64,000 nucleotides of DNA from Pacificoceanicola sp048553275 (GCF_048553275.1 NZ_JBLZMW010000008.1:62001-126000), one strand, 5' to 3'; shown: positions 8,703 to 17,859, numbered from the stretch's first letter. Notes: generated by a model from the letters alone, not told the origin. Made by a program: numbers and translations.

Positions 8703-9611
8703 ATGAACTGGACCAGCCTGCCCCCTCTCAGCGCCCTGCGCGCCTTTGCGGCCTATGCCGACACCGGCTCTGTCGAGACCGCCGGGCGGGCGCTCAACGT
8801 GACCCACGCCGCCATCAGCCAACAAATGCGCAGCCTAGAGGCACACATGGGCGTGACTTTGCTGAACCGGTCCGGGCGCAAGCTGGTGTTGACCGCCGAG
8901 GGCGAGACTCTGGCGCATAGCCTGAATGAAGGCTTTGGTCAGATCGTCCAGACCATCGACGCGCTGACCGGCGCCGACGCGCACAGAGCCTTGCAGATCT
9001 CGACCACACCGACCTTCGCCTCGGCCTGGCTCATGCCGCGCATGAGCAGCTTTCGCGCAAAGCACCCGGAAATTGATCTGATGCTGGACCCCACGGCGGC
9101 AGTCAAACCGCTCGAACCCGGCGGTATTGATCTCGCCCTGCGCTATGGCTCCGGGGACTGGCCCGGTCTGGAAGCCGAGCTTCTGGTCAGATCGCCCATC
9201 GTCGTTGTTGCCTCTCCACGGCTGGTCAGCGGCAAGGAAATCACCAGCCCTGCGGATCTGGAGGACTATCACTGGCTCCAGGAGCTTGGCACCAACGAGG
9301 CCAACAATTGGCTGGCCGAGAATGGCGTCACCCGCTCGCCCGGTCACGGCATGACCGCGCTGCCCGGCAACATGATGCTGGAGGCCGCCCGGCAGGATCA
9401 GGGCGTGGCCATCGTCGCAGGTGTCTTCGTGGAGGATGATGTGCGCGCCGGGCGGCTCAAAGTGTTGTTTCAGGACGCGCGCAAGAAGGGTTACTATCTG
9501 GTTACCCGTCCCGGTGTGCACCGCCCGCCGCTGCGCGATTTCCTGGCCTGGCTGCGCAGGGAAGCGGCGGGCTCCGGAAATGGTGAAGGCCTCCGCGTCC
9601 CGAAAAGCTAG
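8703..9611 (+). CDS. LysR family transcriptional regulator (GcvA-like)
   Basis: 302 residues. The N-terminal winged helix (about 6-65) carries PLSALRAFAAYADTGSVETA followed by LNVTHAAISQQMRSLE, the LysR recognition helix of the GcvA/AmpR branch. Residues 90-295 form the periplasmic-binding-like effector domain. The opening LPPLSALRAF is typical of GcvA-type regulators. It lies 94 bp upstream of ccoG on the same strand, but a candidate FNR box lies between them, so it need not control ccoGHIS. Its target is not visible. Confidence 0.9.
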   Translation: MNWTSLPPLSALRAFAAYADTGSVETAGRALNVTHAAISQQMRSLEAHMGVTLLNRSGRKLVLTAEGETLAHSLNEGFGQIVQTIDALTGADAHRALQISTTPTFASAWLMPRMSSFRAKHPEIDLMLDPTAAVKPLEPGGIDLALRYGSGDWPGLEAELLVRSPIVVVASPRLVSGKEITSPADLEDYHWLQELGTNEANNWLAENGVTRSPGHGMTALPGNMMLEAARQDQGVAIVAGVFVEDDVRAGRLKVLFQDARKKGYYLVTRPGVHRPPLRDFLAWLRREAAGSGNGEGLRVPKS

Positions 9612-9627
9612 ATCAAAGATGCAGATA

Positions 9628-9641
9628 TTGATGCAGGTCAA
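9628..9641 (+). promoter_or_regulatory. candidate FNR/FnrL box upstream of ccoG
   Basis: TTGATGCAGGTCAA matches the FNR consensus TTGAT-N4-ATCAA with a single change. It lies 65 bp before the proposed GTG start of ccoG, where a low-oxygen activator would sit. Rhodobacter cco gene groups are known FnrL targets, which supports the reading. Confidence 0.65.
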
Positions 9642-9705
9642 AGAGTCCGACCGCGCAAGCTGTGAAAAGACTGGCAACCAACACGACCCAAGCGAGCGAT
9701 TCCCC

Positions 9706-11130
9706 GTGTCTGACACCCCACCCCCAGCACCGAGCCTCTACCAAGCACGCGAGCCGATCTTTCCCCGCCGCGTTTCGGGCAACTTCCGCAACATGAAGTG
9801 GGTCCTGCTCACGCTGATGCTGGGCGTTTACTATATAACCCCTTGGATTCGCTGGGATCGCGGTCCGGAACTGCCGGATCAGGCGGTGCTTCTGGACCTT
9901 GCCGGGCGCCGCTTCTTCTTTTTCTGGATCGAAATCTGGCCGCACGAATTCTACTTTGTTGCCGGGCTTTTGGTCATGGCGGGGCTTGGCCTTTTTCTCT
10001 TCACCTCGGCGCTAGGCCGGGTGTGGTGTGGATATGCCTGCCCACAGACCGTTTGGACCGACCTCTTCATCCTCGTCGAACGGTGGGTTGAAGGCGACCG
10101 CAACGCCCGCCTGCGCCTTCATCGCCAGAAAAACTGGGACGCCCACAAAATCCGCCTGCGCCTTACCAAATGGACGATCTGGTTCCTGATCGGGCTCGCC
10201 ACCGGGGGCGCATGGGTTTTCTATTTCACCGACGCGCCGACGCTCGCCGTGGATCTGGTGACCGGTAACGCCCATCCTGTCGCCTATACGACGATGCTGA
10301 TCCTGACCCTGACCACCTTTTTCTTCGGCGGCTTTGCCCGCGAGCAGATCTGCATCTATGCCTGCCCCTGGCCGCGTATTCAGGCCGCGATGATGGACGA
10401 AGACACCCTGACCATCGGCTATCGCGAATGGCGCGGTGAGCCGCGCGGAAAAGGCAAGGCCCGTGAGGGGCTTGGCGATTGCATCGACTGCAATGCCTGC
10501 GTCAACGTCTGTCCGATGGGTATCGACATCCGCGACGGCCAGCAGATGGCCTGCATCACCTGCGGGCTGTGCATCGACGCCTGCGATGATGTCATGGACA
10601 AGGTGGGCAAACCGCGCGGCCTCATCGATTATCTCGCCCTGTCGGATGAGACACGCGAACGCGCGGGCCACGAACCGCGCTCGGTCTGGAAACACATCTT
10701 CCGGCCGCGGGTGATCCTCTACACTACGCTATGGTCGCTTGTCGGGGTTGGCCTCGTCTTTGCCCTCTTCATCCGACCTGAGATCGAATTGACCGTCGCC
10801 CCGGTGCGCAATCCGACCTTCGTCACCCTGTCGGATGGCTCCATCCGCAACAGCTATGACGTGCGCCTTCTGAACAAGCACGGAGAGGATCGCCCGTTCC
10901 GGATCACCCTGAGCGGAAACGAATTCTTCCGGATCCAGCTGGAAGGCACCCCCTATGAAACGGTCACCGTGCCTGCCAACGAGACCTATTTGCAGAAGGT
11001 CTTTATCATTGCCCCACGCGGGTCCGAACCGGCAGAAAGCGAGCGTGAGGACGTCCGCGTCTGGGTCGAGGATCTGACCAACGGCGACCGCGCCTACAAG
11101 GATACCATCTTCAACGGAAGGGCCAACTGA
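9706..11130 (+). CDS. ccoG: cytochrome c oxidase accessory protein CcoG (RdxA/FixG), 4Fe-4S membrane protein
   Basis: 474 residues from a GTG start. It has several membrane spans, conserved motifs GRVWCGYACPQTVWTDLF and QICIYACPWPRIQ, and a double [4Fe-4S] ferredoxin region (CIDCNACVNVCP, then CITCGLCIDAC), followed by a C-terminal Ig-like periplasmic domain. CcoG takes part in copper handling for assembly of cbb3-type cytochrome oxidase. The GTG at 9706 gives the usual length and an SDTPPP start; an in-frame ATG at 9619 lies ahead of the FNR box and is rejected. It overlaps ccoH by one base. Confidence 0.93.
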   Translation: MSDTPPPAPSLYQAREPIFPRRVSGNFRNMKWVLLTLMLGVYYITPWIRWDRGPELPDQAVLLDLAGRRFFFFWIEIWPHEFYFVAGLLVMAGLGLFLFTSALGRVWCGYACPQTVWTDLFILVERWVEGDRNARLRLHRQKNWDAHKIRLRLTKWTIWFLIGLATGGAWVFYFTDAPTLAVDLVTGNAHPVAYTTMLILTLTTFFFGGFAREQICIYACPWPRIQAAMMDEDTLTIGYREWRGEPRGKGKAREGLGDCIDCNACVNVCPMGIDIRDGQQMACITCGLCIDACDDVMDKVGKPRGLIDYLALSDETRERAGHEPRSVWKHIFRPRVILYTTLWSLVGVGLVFALFIRPEIELTVAPVRNPTFVTLSDGSIRNSYDVRLLNKHGEDRPFRITLSGNEFFRIQLEGTPYETVTVPANETYLQKVFIIAPRGSEPAESEREDVRVWVEDLTNGDRAYKDTIFNGRAN

Positions 11131-11597
11131 TGGCGAAGGCAAAAGAACGCAAACTGACAGGCTGGCACGTGCTGGGCATCTTCGGCGGGGCTTTCGGCGT
11201 GATCATCGCGGTGAACCTCGCGCTGGCTTACAACGCCGTAAAAACCTTTCCGGGGCTGGAGGTGGCGAACTCCTACGTCGCCAGCCAGACCTTCAACGAT
11301 CGCAAGGCGGCGCAGGAATCCCTTGGCTGGGATATCAAGGCGACGCTGGATGATGGCATGCTGCTGCTCTCGATCACCGATGAGGCCGGGCGCCCGGTGC
11401 AGGCCGGAAAACTGGAAGCCAAGGTCGGCCGTCCAACCAACGTAAGCGATGACCTGAACCCGGATTTCAACTACAACGGCAGGGAATACGTCGCCTATGT
11501 CGATCTGCACCCGGGCAACTGGGACGTCTGGCTGAAGGCTGTTTCGCTTGACGGAATCCCGTTCGAGCAACGTCTGGAAATGACAATCGGAGGCTGA
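11130..11597 (+). CDS. ccoH: FixH/CcoH family protein
   Basis: 155 residues with one N-terminal membrane span (about 12-33, GWHVLGIFGGAFGVIIAVNL) and a periplasmic domain of the FixH type, including NAVKTFPGLEVANSY. FixH/CcoH is needed for maturation or stability of cbb3 oxidase. The ATG shares its A with the ccoG stop (TGATG). Confidence 0.92.
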   Translation: MAKAKERKLTGWHVLGIFGGAFGVIIAVNLALAYNAVKTFPGLEVANSYVASQTFNDRKAAQESLGWDIKATLDDGMLLLSITDEAGRPVQAGKLEAKVGRPTNVSDDLNPDFNYNGREYVAYVDLHPGNWDVWLKAVSLDGIPFEQRLEMTIGG

Positions 11598-11598
11598 G

Positions 11599-13785
11599 AT
11601 GACTGCGACAATGCGCCCCCCGGTGTCCGCCTGCCCGGCCTGCTCTGCCGCACCCGCCGCCGAAGCGCTGGCCGCGGCGCAGGCTCCGGCGGAGGCGCAT
11701 ATCGTCCTCTCCTTGCCGACGATCCACTGCGCCGCCTGCATGGCCTCGGTCGAGCGCGCATTGGCCACAGCGCCCGGAGTGCGCTCTTCGCGCGTCAATC
11801 TGACGATGAAGCGCGTGAGCATCGAAGCCGACCCGCAGGTGACCGCTGCCGACGTCATCCCGGTGGTCGAGGGTGCCGGATATGAGGCGCATGAGCTTGA
11901 TTCCACGATGATTTCCGCCACGGCGACAGATCGCGCCGGGCGTGATCTGCTGATGCGACTGGCGGTGGCGGGCTTTGCCGCGATGAACGTGATGCTGCTT
12001 TCCATCGCCGTCTGGTCCGGCGCGGAGGGTGCGACGCGCGATCTGTTCCACTGGATTTCAGCGGCCATCGTTCTGCCCGCCGTTGCCTTCTCGGGGCAGC
12101 CCTTTTTCAAGAGCGCATGGACCGCGTTGAAGGCCCGGTCGCTGAACATGGATGTGCCGATCTCGCTGGCCATTCTGCTGGCCGTGGGCACCTCCCTTTG
12201 GGAGACGTCCCTGTCCGGCGAGCACGCCTATTTCGACGCGGCCATCGCGCTGACTTTCTTCCTGCTCACGGGCCGCTATCTGGACCATCGCACCCGCTCC
12301 GTGGCGCGTTCCGCCGCCGAGGAACTGGCCGCTCTGGAGGTGCCGCGCGCGTGGCGCGTCGTGGATGGGGCAGAGGAAAAAGTGTCGGTATCCGAGTTGG
12401 TTACGGGCGATATCCTGCGGATCAAACCCGGGGCCCGAATGCCCGTGGATGGCGTGATTGTCGACGGCACATCCGAGCTGGACCGCTCTCTTCTGACCGG
12501 CGAGACGCTGCCGGTTCTGGCCGAACCGGGCCGCACCGTCAGCGCCGGTGAAGTCAATCTGACCGGGCCTTTGCTGATCCGCGCCACAGCCGTGGGCCGC
12601 GACACCTCGCTGCATCGCATGGCCGATCTGGTCGCCGTCGCAGAGAGCGGGCGCTCGCGCTACACCTCAATCGCCGACAAGGCGGCGCGTCTCTATGCGC
12701 CCGGAGTTCATATCCTGTCGGCGTTAAGTTTTATCGGCTGGTGGCTGTGGTCGGGTGATTTGCGGGTCGCCGTCAACATTGCCGCAGCCGTGTTAATCAT
12801 CACTTGCCCCTGCGCACTGGGCCTCGCCGTGCCCGCTGTCACCACCGCCGCGTCCGGCCGCCTGTTCCGGCGCGGATTGCTGATAAAGGACGCCACAGCG
12901 CTGGAGCGGCTGGCACAGGTCGACACGGTGGTGTTCGACAAGACCGGCACGCTGACGGCGGGCGCGCCGGAGCTGACCAACCTCAACGATTTCACCCGCC
13001 GCGACCTGGAAATTGCACTCGCGCTCGCCCAGGGCTCCGCCCATCCGCTGTCTCTCTCCTTGACCGCAGCCGCACGGGAGGCGGGCATCCTGCCGGCGGA
13101 AGTCACTGAAATCACGGAAGTTCCCGGGTTCGGGACCGAGGGCCTCTGGTGCGGGCAACGGGTGCGCCTTGGCCGGGCCGCCTGGGTCGGGGGAGGCAGC
13201 TCCAAGATGACCTCCGCCTGGCTTTCCATCGAAGGCGGCACGCCGCAACCCTTCACCTTCACCGACCGGCTGCGCGATGGCGCCGAAGCGGCAGTTGCAG
13301 CCCTGCAAGGCGCGGGAAAGCGGGTGATCGTCATGTCCGGCGACACCACCGCAGCGGTCGAGGCACTGGCCAGCCGGCTGAACATCCAGCACTGGCTTTC
13401 AGAGGCCCTGCCACAGGATAAAGCCGCACGGATTCAGTCCCTTACGGACGATGGTGCCAAAGTGCTGATGGTCGGAGACGGGCTGAACGACACCGCTGCG
13501 CTGACGGCCGCGCATGCCTCGATCTCTCCGGCGAGTGCGCTTGATGCGGCGCGGGTCGCGTCGGATATTGTGTTGCTAGGCAATAGCTTGGAGCCGATCC
13601 CGGAGGCGCTGGACACGGCGGAAAAATCCGTGCGGCGCATCCGGGAGAACTTCACCATCGCCAGCTGGTACAATGTCATTGCGGTGCCCTTGGCCATCGC
13701 TGGACTCTGCTCGCCGCTGATCGCGGCACTGGCGATGTCCGCGAGCTCAATCACCGTCTCTCTCAACGCCCTGCGCCTGAGGTAA
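11599..13785 (+). CDS. ccoI: copper-translocating P1B-type ATPase CcoI/FixI
   Basis: 728 residues. The N-terminal heavy-metal domain has the metal pair C44-A-A-C47. The transmembrane metal site is C403-P-C405 (ITCPCALGLAVP), the phosphorylation site D447-K-T-G-T, and the ATP-hinge GDGLNDTAAL lies near 628. CcoI exports copper for insertion into cbb3 oxidase. The CPC motif and its place between ccoH and ccoS separate it from general CopA detoxification pumps. It starts one base after ccoH ends. Confidence 0.95.
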   Translation: MTATMRPPVSACPACSAAPAAEALAAAQAPAEAHIVLSLPTIHCAACMASVERALATAPGVRSSRVNLTMKRVSIEADPQVTAADVIPVVEGAGYEAHELDSTMISATATDRAGRDLLMRLAVAGFAAMNVMLLSIAVWSGAEGATRDLFHWISAAIVLPAVAFSGQPFFKSAWTALKARSLNMDVPISLAILLAVGTSLWETSLSGEHAYFDAAIALTFFLLTGRYLDHRTRSVARSAAEELAALEVPRAWRVVDGAEEKVSVSELVTGDILRIKPGARMPVDGVIVDGTSELDRSLLTGETLPVLAEPGRTVSAGEVNLTGPLLIRATAVGRDTSLHRMADLVAVAESGRSRYTSIADKAARLYAPGVHILSALSFIGWWLWSGDLRVAVNIAAAVLIITCPCALGLAVPAVTTAASGRLFRRGLLIKDATALERLAQVDTVVFDKTGTLTAGAPELTNLNDFTRRDLEIALALAQGSAHPLSLSLTAAAREAGILPAEVTEITEVPGFGTEGLWCGQRVRLGRAAWVGGGSSKMTSAWLSIEGGTPQPFTFTDRLRDGAEAAVAALQGAGKRVIVMSGDTTAAVEALASRLNIQHWLSEALPQDKAARIQSLTDDGAKVLMVGDGLNDTAALTAAHASISPASALDAARVASDIVLLGNSLEPIPEALDTAEKSVRRIRENFTIASWYNVIAVPLAIAGLCSPLIAALAMSASSITVSLNALRLR

Positions 13786-13789
13786 CACT

Positions 13790-13948
13790 ATGAATATCCT
13801 GACATATCTTATACCGATCTCGCTGATCCTCGGCGGTGCCGGGCTCGCCTTTTTTGTTTTCACGATCAAGACAAACCAATACGACGACCCCGAAGGCGAC
13901 GCCCGGCGCATTCTGTCGGGCGAGTATGACGACCACCCGAAACCCTGA
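13790..13948 (+). CDS. ccoS: cbb3-type cytochrome oxidase assembly protein CcoS
   Basis: 52 residues starting MNILTYLIPISLILGG: one membrane span at 4-26 followed by a short acidic tail containing QYDDPEGDARRIL, the hallmark of CcoS. It begins four bases after the ccoI stop and completes the ccoGHIS maturation set. CcoS is required for fully loaded, active cbb3 oxidase. Confidence 0.92.
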   Translation: MNILTYLIPISLILGGAGLAFFVFTIKTNQYDDPEGDARRILSGEYDDHPKP

Positions 13949-14395
13949 GGCGTCCAGCGAGGGCGTGACGCGCTGGCCACGCGGCTCAGCGGCGTGTTTC
14001 GGCGCGTTAACCGGGGTGCAACACGCCGAAGTATTAATATGGCGCACGCAGGGTAACGGAGCGTACGCCGAAATCCTTAATCAAGATGCAGGGGGTCCTG
14101 CAGGGCTGCACCACAAGGCTGCCCCAGACATTCGCCCCTGCCCGGCTGCCGTTAACCAGAGTTTGGTACGATTCTCGGTCGATTTGGTACAAAACACAAG
14201 GCGCCAGCCAGAACGCCCGGCGGTTTCCGCCAAGATCATGGTTAACGCCCCAAAAAATCCAGCGCGTGGCACAGGTTCGAGGATCTGCGCCACACCATGC
14301 GTCTTTGGTCCTCGAAATACCTCGGGGGTGAGGCCGCAGGCCGAGGGGGCTGCGCCCCCTGTCCACGTCGGATCGCGCAAGCGATCCGAAACCCC
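13949..14395. other. 447-base convergent gap with hairpins and a GTAC-pair repeat
   Basis: No gene is supported. Two hairpins lie at the right end: AGGGGGC-TGC-GCCCCCT (14345-14361) and CGGATCGC-GCAA-GCGATCCG (14369-14388), which could end the minus-strand oxidoreductase message. The middle holds the paired GTAC element listed separately. A small RNA is possible but not demonstrated. Confidence 0.5.
14159..14195. repeat. paired GTAC element, copy A
   Basis: Two near-palindromes centred on GTAC, at 14166-14169 and 14187-14190, exactly 21 bp apart. The first half, GAGTTTGGTACGATTC, is identical over 16 bases to the reverse complement of the copy near 50306-50342; the second half is TTTGGTACAAAAC. 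Confidence 0.7.
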
Positions 14396-15979
14396 TCAGC
14401 GCGCCGCGAGAATCATATCGGCCGCTTTCTCGGCAATCATGATCGTCGGCGAATTCGTATTGCCCGAGCAAATCGTCGGCATGACGCTGGCATCCACCAC
14501 GCGCAGCCCGCCTACCCCCTTGAATCGCAGCGCCGCGTCCAATGGCGCATCCGCGTCGGTGCCCATGCGCACGGTGCTGACCGGGTGGAAGATCGTCGTG
14601 CCAATATCCCCTGCCGCCGCTGCGAGGTCTTCGTCCGTCTCGAAGGCGATCCCCGGTTTGACCTCTTCGGGCTGGTAGCGCGCCATTGGGGACTGCGCCA
14701 TGATCCTGCGGGTCAGGCGGATGGCGCGGGCGGCCGTCATGCGGTCGCCCTCGGTCGACAGGTAATTCGGCGCAATGCGCGGCGCGTCGCGGTAGTCCGC
14801 CGAGGTCAGCGACACCGTTCCCCGGCTTTCGGGGCGCAGGTTGCAGACGGAGGCCGTGACAGCAGGGTAATCGTGCAGCGGCTCGCCGAAGGCTCCGAGC
14901 GAGAGCGGCTGCACGTGGTATTCGAGATCCGGCGTTTCCAGATCCGCGCGCGATTTGGCAAAGGCGCCGAGTTGCGAGGGCGCCATGGACATCGGCCCGC
15001 TGCGACGGAGCGCGTATTCCAGCCCGATCATCGCCTTGCCCCAAAGCGAATTGGCCATGGTGTTCAGCGTCTTTGCCCCGGTCAGGCGCCAGGAGCAGCG
15101 CAATTGCAGGTGATCCTGCAGGTTGGCGCCAACCCCGGGCGCATCGACGGCCACGGCGATGCCATGCTCTGCCAGCAGTGCGCCGGGTCCGATTCCCGAC
15201 AGTTGCAGCAGATGCGGCGAGTTGATGGCCCCCGCCGAGAGGATCACGTCGCCGGAACAGCGGGCCTCGCGCGCCTCGCCTGCGCGGTCGTAGGCGACCC
15301 CTACGACTGTCCCGTTCTCGATGAGAAGGTGCTTGGCGTGGGCCTGGGTTTCAACCTTGAGGTTCTCCGTCTCACGCGTGCGCAGGAAGGCTTTTGCCGT
15401 GTTCATGCGCCAGCCGTTGCGTTGGTTCACGCGAAAATAGCCAACGCCCTCGTTGTTGCCGGTGTTGAAATCCGTGGTCTTCGGCAGGCCAGCCGCCTCG
15501 GCGGCGTCCATCCAATCGTCGAGCACGTCCCAGTGCAGGCGTTGATTCTCGACGCGCCACTCGCCGCCCGCGCCGTGCATTTCGGAGGGGCCGTCAACAT
15601 AGTCTTCGGACTTCCTGAAATAGGGTAGAACGTCATCCCAGCCCCAGCCGGGCAGGCCCATCTGCCGCCAATGGTCATAATCCGCCGCCTGCCCGCGCAG
15701 GTAGAGCATTCCGTTGATCGACGAGCAGCCGCCGAGAACCTTGCCGCGCGGATAGAGCAGAGACCGCCCGTTCAGGCCCGGCTCTTCCGCCGTGCGGTAG
15801 CACCAGTCGGTTCGGGGATTGTTGATGCAATAGAGGTAGCCCATGGGAATATGGACCCAATGGTAGTTGTCCTGCCCGCCCGCTTCGAGCAGCAGCACCC
15901 GGCGGCCCGCATCGCTGAGCCGCTTGGCCAGCACGCAGCCCGCGCTGCCCGCCCCGATAATGATGTGATCCCAGCTCAT
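14396..15979 (-). CDS. GMC family FAD oxidoreductase (choline/alcohol dehydrogenase-like)
   Basis: 527 residues. It opens with the FAD dinucleotide fold IIIGAGSAGCVLAKRLSD and LLLEAGG (about 5-37), then GGCSSINGMLYLRG (about 82-95), the GMC signature 1 region, and GAINSPHLLQLSGIGP, signature 2. The C-terminal HPVSTVRMG and GNTNSPTIMIAEKAAD contain the catalytic His/Asn pair of the family. Many relatives are annotated as choline dehydrogenase (BetA), but there are no bet genes nearby, so the alcohol substrate is left open. The ATG at 15979 has GGGGG-T before it. The gene reads towards ccoS from the Lrp side. Confidence 0.9.
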   Translation of the reverse strand: MSWDHIIIGAGSAGCVLAKRLSDAGRRVLLLEAGGQDNYHWVHIPMGYLYCINNPRTDWCYRTAEEPGLNGRSLLYPRGKVLGGCSSINGMLYLRGQAADYDHWRQMGLPGWGWDDVLPYFRKSEDYVDGPSEMHGAGGEWRVENQRLHWDVLDDWMDAAEAAGLPKTTDFNTGNNEGVGYFRVNQRNGWRMNTAKAFLRTRETENLKVETQAHAKHLLIENGTVVGVAYDRAGEAREARCSGDVILSAGAINSPHLLQLSGIGPGALLAEHGIAVAVDAPGVGANLQDHLQLRCSWRLTGAKTLNTMANSLWGKAMIGLEYALRRSGPMSMAPSQLGAFAKSRADLETPDLEYHVQPLSLGAFGEPLHDYPAVTASVCNLRPESRGTVSLTSADYRDAPRIAPNYLSTEGDRMTAARAIRLTRRIMAQSPMARYQPEEVKPGIAFETDEDLAAAAGDIGTTIFHPVSTVRMGTDADAPLDAALRFKGVGGLRVVDASVMPTICSGNTNSPTIMIAEKAADMILAAR

Positions 15980-16108
15980 CTTCACCCCCCGATTTTCCGT
16001 TCCGGCAGAATGGCCTAACCTCTTCGGCAGGACAACGGCAGGACGTCGCAATCTGCATCGGATTTCGGCGCAATCGGGCGTTTTGCGCGGGACCCTGCGC
16101 GCGGAGCG

Positions 16109-16567
16109 TCAGACCGGAAGCGCCGTCGTCTTGAACACCGTGCGCAGGGCAAAGGAGGATTGCATTTGCGCGACCCCGGGCAACCGCGTGAGGTATTGGC
16201 GGTGTATGCGGGCGAAATCCTCGGTGTCTTCGGCGACGACCTTGAGGATGTAATCCGCCGTTCCGGCCATCAGGTGGCATTCGAGCACATCCGGCACGCG
16301 GGAGACCGCCTTTTCGAAGGCGTCGAGCACATCGTCGGCCTGCGCCTGCAGCTTGATTTCGACGAAGACGGTGGTTGGAAAGCCCAGCTTGCGCGCATCG
16401 AGCAGACCGACGTAATCACGGATCACGCCGCTGGCCTCCAGCCGTTGCACCCGGCGGTGACAGGCGGAGGCAGACAGGTTGACGCGCTCCGAGAGGTCGG
16501 CGTTGGAGATGCGGCCCTCGCGCTGAAGCACGCGCAGGATACGGCGATCTGTCTCGTCAAGTTGCAT
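16109..16567 (-). CDS. Lrp/AsnC family regulator, likely AldR of alanine dehydrogenase
   Basis: 152 residues. An N-terminal winged helix (MQLDETDRRILRVLQREGRISNADL, then LSASACHRRVQRLE) is followed by the RAM ligand-binding domain from about 68, with GTADYILKVV as its core. Its divergent position beside ald and the palindromes in the shared gap suggest it senses an amino acid such as alanine and regulates ald, as AldR-type proteins do. Confidence 0.92.
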   Translation of the reverse strand: MQLDETDRRILRVLQREGRISNADLSERVNLSASACHRRVQRLEASGVIRDYVGLLDARKLGFPTTVFVEIKLQAQADDVLDAFEKAVSRVPDVLECHLMAGTADYILKVVAEDTEDFARIHRQYLTRLPGVAQMQSSFALRTVFKTTALPV

Positions 16568-16620
16568 TTTCGAAGATTCCTCCCGCGATGCGCGCAGATG
16601 TTCGAAGAAATCTTCGAAAG
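16567..16620. promoter_or_regulatory. operator palindromes between lrp and ald
   Basis: TTCGAAGAAATCTTCGAA at 16601-16618 is an 18-bp palindrome whose two 8-base arms match perfectly. A further TTCGAA half-site at 16569-16574 lies 32 bp (about three helical turns) away and abuts the Lrp start codon. Lrp-type octamers bind several sites on one face of the helix, so this fits a shared operator with autoregulation. Confidence 0.65.
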
Positions 16621-16706
16621 TGATCGCCGCAGCGCATCAAATTCACAAGCAAATTGCAAGCGAAATCAACGATGATCGGCGCCAAAGAAACAAGGAGGTT
16701 CCCCCA

Positions 16707-17822
16707 ATGAAAATCGGCTGCCCGACAGAAATCAAACCCCAGGAATTCCGCGTTGGCCTGACACCCAATGCCGCACAGGAAGCGGTGCTGCATGGCCATG
16801 ACGTCATCGTGCAGAAAGGCGCGGGCATTGGCGCGGGCTTTGCCGATGACGATTATGTCGCCGCCGGAGCGGTCATCATCGACACGGCAGAGGAGATCTT
16901 TGCCAGCGCCGACATGATCGTCAAGGTCAAGGAGCCGCAGGCCGCAGAGCGCAAGATGCTGCGCGAGGGCCAGTTGCTTTTCACCTATCTGCACCTCGCG
17001 CCCGATCCGGAGCAGACGAAGGATCTGCTGGCCTCCGGTTGCACGGCGATCGCCTATGAAACGGTGACGGATGCGCGCGGCGGCCTGCCGCTTCTGGCGC
17101 CGATGTCCGAGGTCGCCGGTCGGCTTGCGCCGCAGGTCGGTTCCTGGACGCTGCAGAAGGCCAATGGCGGTCGCGGCGTGCTGATGGGCGGCGTGCCGGG
17201 TGTTGGACCGGCGCGGGTTCTGGTGATCGGCGGCGGCGTCGTCGGCACCCATGCGGCGCGCATCGCGGCGGGCATGGGCGCGGAGGTCACGGTGCTCGAC
17301 CGGTCGCTCGACCGTCTGCGGTATCTCGACGATGTCTTTGGCGGCGTCTTCCGCACCGGCTACTCCAGCGCGGGCCTTCTGGCCGAGCATCTGAGCCAGG
17401 CCGATATGGTCATCGGCGCGGTCCTCGTTCCCGGCGCGGCAGCGCCAAAGCTGGTCAAGCGGGCGGACTTTGCCACGATTAAGCCGGGCGCGGCGCTGGT
17501 CGATGTGGCCATCGACCAAGGCGGCTGCTTCGAGACCTCCAAGGCAACCACCCATGCCGATCCGGTCTATGAGGTGGACGGGATCATGCACTACTGCGTC
17601 GCCAACATGCCCGGCGCTGTCGCGCGGACCTCGACGATTGCGCTTGGCAACGCGACCATGCCCTTCATGCTGGCGCTTGCGGACAAGGGCTGGAAAAAGG
17701 CCTGTGCCGACGACAGGCACCTGCTGAATGGTCTGAACGTGCACGCAGGCCAGCTGACCTATGCCGCGGTCGGCGAGGCGCTTGGCATCGAAACCGTATC
17801 GCCCGCCTCCCTGGTCAGCTGA
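16707..17822 (+). CDS. ald: alanine dehydrogenase
   Basis: 371 residues, the standard length. It begins MKIGCPTEIKPQEFRVGLTP, contains the substrate-side KVKEPQ (72-77) and YLHLA segments, the NAD-binding GGGVVGTHAARIAAGMGAEV, and the C-terminal NMPGAVARTSTIAL. It reversibly converts L-alanine to pyruvate and ammonia with NAD. AAGGAGG lies just before the ATG. A divergent Lrp-type gene with strong palindromes suggests local control. Confidence 0.97.
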   Translation: MKIGCPTEIKPQEFRVGLTPNAAQEAVLHGHDVIVQKGAGIGAGFADDDYVAAGAVIIDTAEEIFASADMIVKVKEPQAAERKMLREGQLLFTYLHLAPDPEQTKDLLASGCTAIAYETVTDARGGLPLLAPMSEVAGRLAPQVGSWTLQKANGGRGVLMGGVPGVGPARVLVIGGGVVGTHAARIAAGMGAEVTVLDRSLDRLRYLDDVFGGVFRTGYSSAGLLAEHLSQADMVIGAVLVPGAAAPKLVKRADFATIKPGAALVDVAIDQGGCFETSKATTHADPVYEVDGIMHYCVANMPGAVARTSTIALGNATMPFMLALADKGWKKACADDRHLLNGLNVHAGQLTYAAVGEALGIETVSPASLVS

Positions 17823-17859
17823 GGCCGAAAGAGCGATTTCACCGCGCTGACGCGCGTCG

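Noticed and set aside
9619..11130. ATG 9619 as the ccoG start
   Set aside because: This start would place the FNR box inside the gene and add a non-family N-terminal segment; the GTG at 9706 gives the family length.
14159..14195. Reading the GTAC pairs as parS or DnaA boxes
   Set aside because: They do not match the parS consensus TGTTTCACGTGAAACA or DnaA boxes, and no par, rep or dnaA genes are near.
14396..15979. Naming the GMC oxidoreductase betA
   Set aside because: No betB, betI or choline transporter nearby; GMC members have many substrates.
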